Positions 63,436-64,000 of a stretch of DNA of 64,000 nt are shown here, piece by piece. This DNA comes from Polaromonas hydrogenivorans (GTDB taxonomy: Bacteria > Pseudomonadota > Gammaproteobacteria > Burkholderiales > Burkholderiaceae_C). How positions within the stretch are numbered: the stretch's first letter is position 1; every line of letters begins with the position of its first letter. The position numbers were made by a program, and so were the translations under genes. Under the pieces are notes generated by a model. It ran no database searches, was not told where the DNA came from, and saw nothing but the letters and a program-made list of their open reading frames with translations. The stretch is taken from assembly GCF_040105105.1 (NCBI RefSeq), contig NZ_CP157679.1, forward strand, positions 115,282-179,281, in the 5' to 3' direction.

Positions 63436-63695
63436 ATAAAACAGGGGATACTTACCGAATCCATGGATTTCTTAACATCAATTTCAGTAGAACGTTGGCT
63501 AAGCTTCATCACGAATTTGACAAAAAAACAAGAGTTGGTATCAAAAAATGAGCGCGTCAGCATTCATTTTTGATCGAATGTGGCTGATGTTAAGTTTACT
63601 TAACGCTATTAAACGGGGGAGATTTCGCTATTAGATAGGGGATACAAAGTTATTAAACGGAGAGGAGTTCATGATAAAACAGGGGATAGTTAGTA
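63436..63695. other. Iteron replication origin (oriV)
   Basis: Four tandem iterons start at 63608, 63630, 63652 and 63674, an exact 22-bp period, each beginning ATTAAAC, ATTAGAT, ATTAAAC or ATAAAAC and containing GGGGATA or a variant. A fifth, solitary copy starts at 63436. A palindrome GTTAAG-TTTA-CTTAAC lies at 63589-63604 directly before the tandem array. Confidence 0.78.
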
Positions 63696-64000
63696 AAAAA
63701 AATTGATCGTAACTTATTGATTTAATTGAAGAAAAATGATTTTCTTACAAGCTTAAAAGTATTAAAGACTTCTCTTAGATATCTATTGAAGACAGGCGAT
63801 TTTTAAATCAGAAGACACGGGGACACCAAATCAAGTTGAGATTGCGAATTCAACAAGCAATCAAAGTGCGTTTTTCATGCATAGGATCTGTGGTGAGTAT
63901 TGATGTTCATTGTGTAGAAACATAAAAATATTTTTAAGAATTAAGAAATTTCGTTACTTAAGCCTTGATCCGCTAAAATTAGAAAATACCGAAAGAAAAC
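63696..64000. other. AT-rich region beyond the iterons
   Basis: No gene. Strongly AT-rich (for example 63696-63760), fitting the duplex-unwinding side of an iteron origin. No clear DnaA box was seen in this part. Confidence 0.45.

Overview
The window reads as part of a large, low-copy, mobilisable plasmid (or chromid) of a Burkholderiales bacterium, most likely Comamonadaceae of the Polaromonas/Rhodoferax/Variovorax kind. This rests on the backbone (a Rep_3-type initiator with 22-bp iterons, a ParB/KorB-type protein, a relaxase-helicase with a MobC-like partner and an stbABC-like module, two H-NS-like proteins) and on the protein flavour of the cargo. The host assignment is inference. High-GC cargo alternates with two clearly AT-rich backbone blocks, about 28.2-31.5 kb and 62-64 kb.

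Layout. 0-2.3 kb: divergent tnpA/tnpR of a Tn3-family transposon and a NarL-type response regulator. 2.4-6.5 kb: small genes, a single-domain receiver, a hydrolase, a BON protein and broken receiver and IS630 pieces. 6.6-9.1 kb: two stacked insertion sequences, an IS630-type element inserted exactly in the target duplication of an IS701-type element. 9.8-15.8 kb: H-NS-like protein, initiator tRNA, glycine-rich RNA-binding protein, two glutathione transferases. 15.9-22.6 kb: two toxin-antitoxin pairs, a LysR/old-yellow-enzyme divergent pair, a DEDD exonuclease and an IS4/IS50-type element. 23.3-30.5 kb: transfer and stability backbone (relaxase, MobC, candidate oriT, stbABC-like operon). 31-35 kb: H-NS-like protein, small genes and IS5 remnants. 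35.1-38 kb: a transsulfuration pair (cystathionine beta-synthase-like and gamma-synthase/lyase-like) with a phosphatase. 38-40 kb: pseudogenes and IS relics.

40.2-53.0 kb is the most interesting part, a probable defence island. A three-gene minus-strand operon encodes a 462-aa protein of unknown family, a phospholipase-D-fold nuclease and a 1228-aa SNF2-type helicase. Its reading frames overlap by 4 and 8 bases. Divergent from it lies a 1794-aa STAND-like NTPase whose N-terminus looks like a PD-(D/E)XK nuclease.

53.2-61.5 kb: ParB with only the tail of parA upstream, a winged-helix protein, many truncated genes, and an island (HEAT/TPR lipoprotein or secreted protein, DAHP synthase, virginiamycin-B-lyase-like protein) bounded by 43-bp inverted repeats that look like IS6-family ends. 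62.0-64.0 kb: the replication initiator, its operator palindrome and an iteron origin. No CRISPR array and no rRNA was seen.
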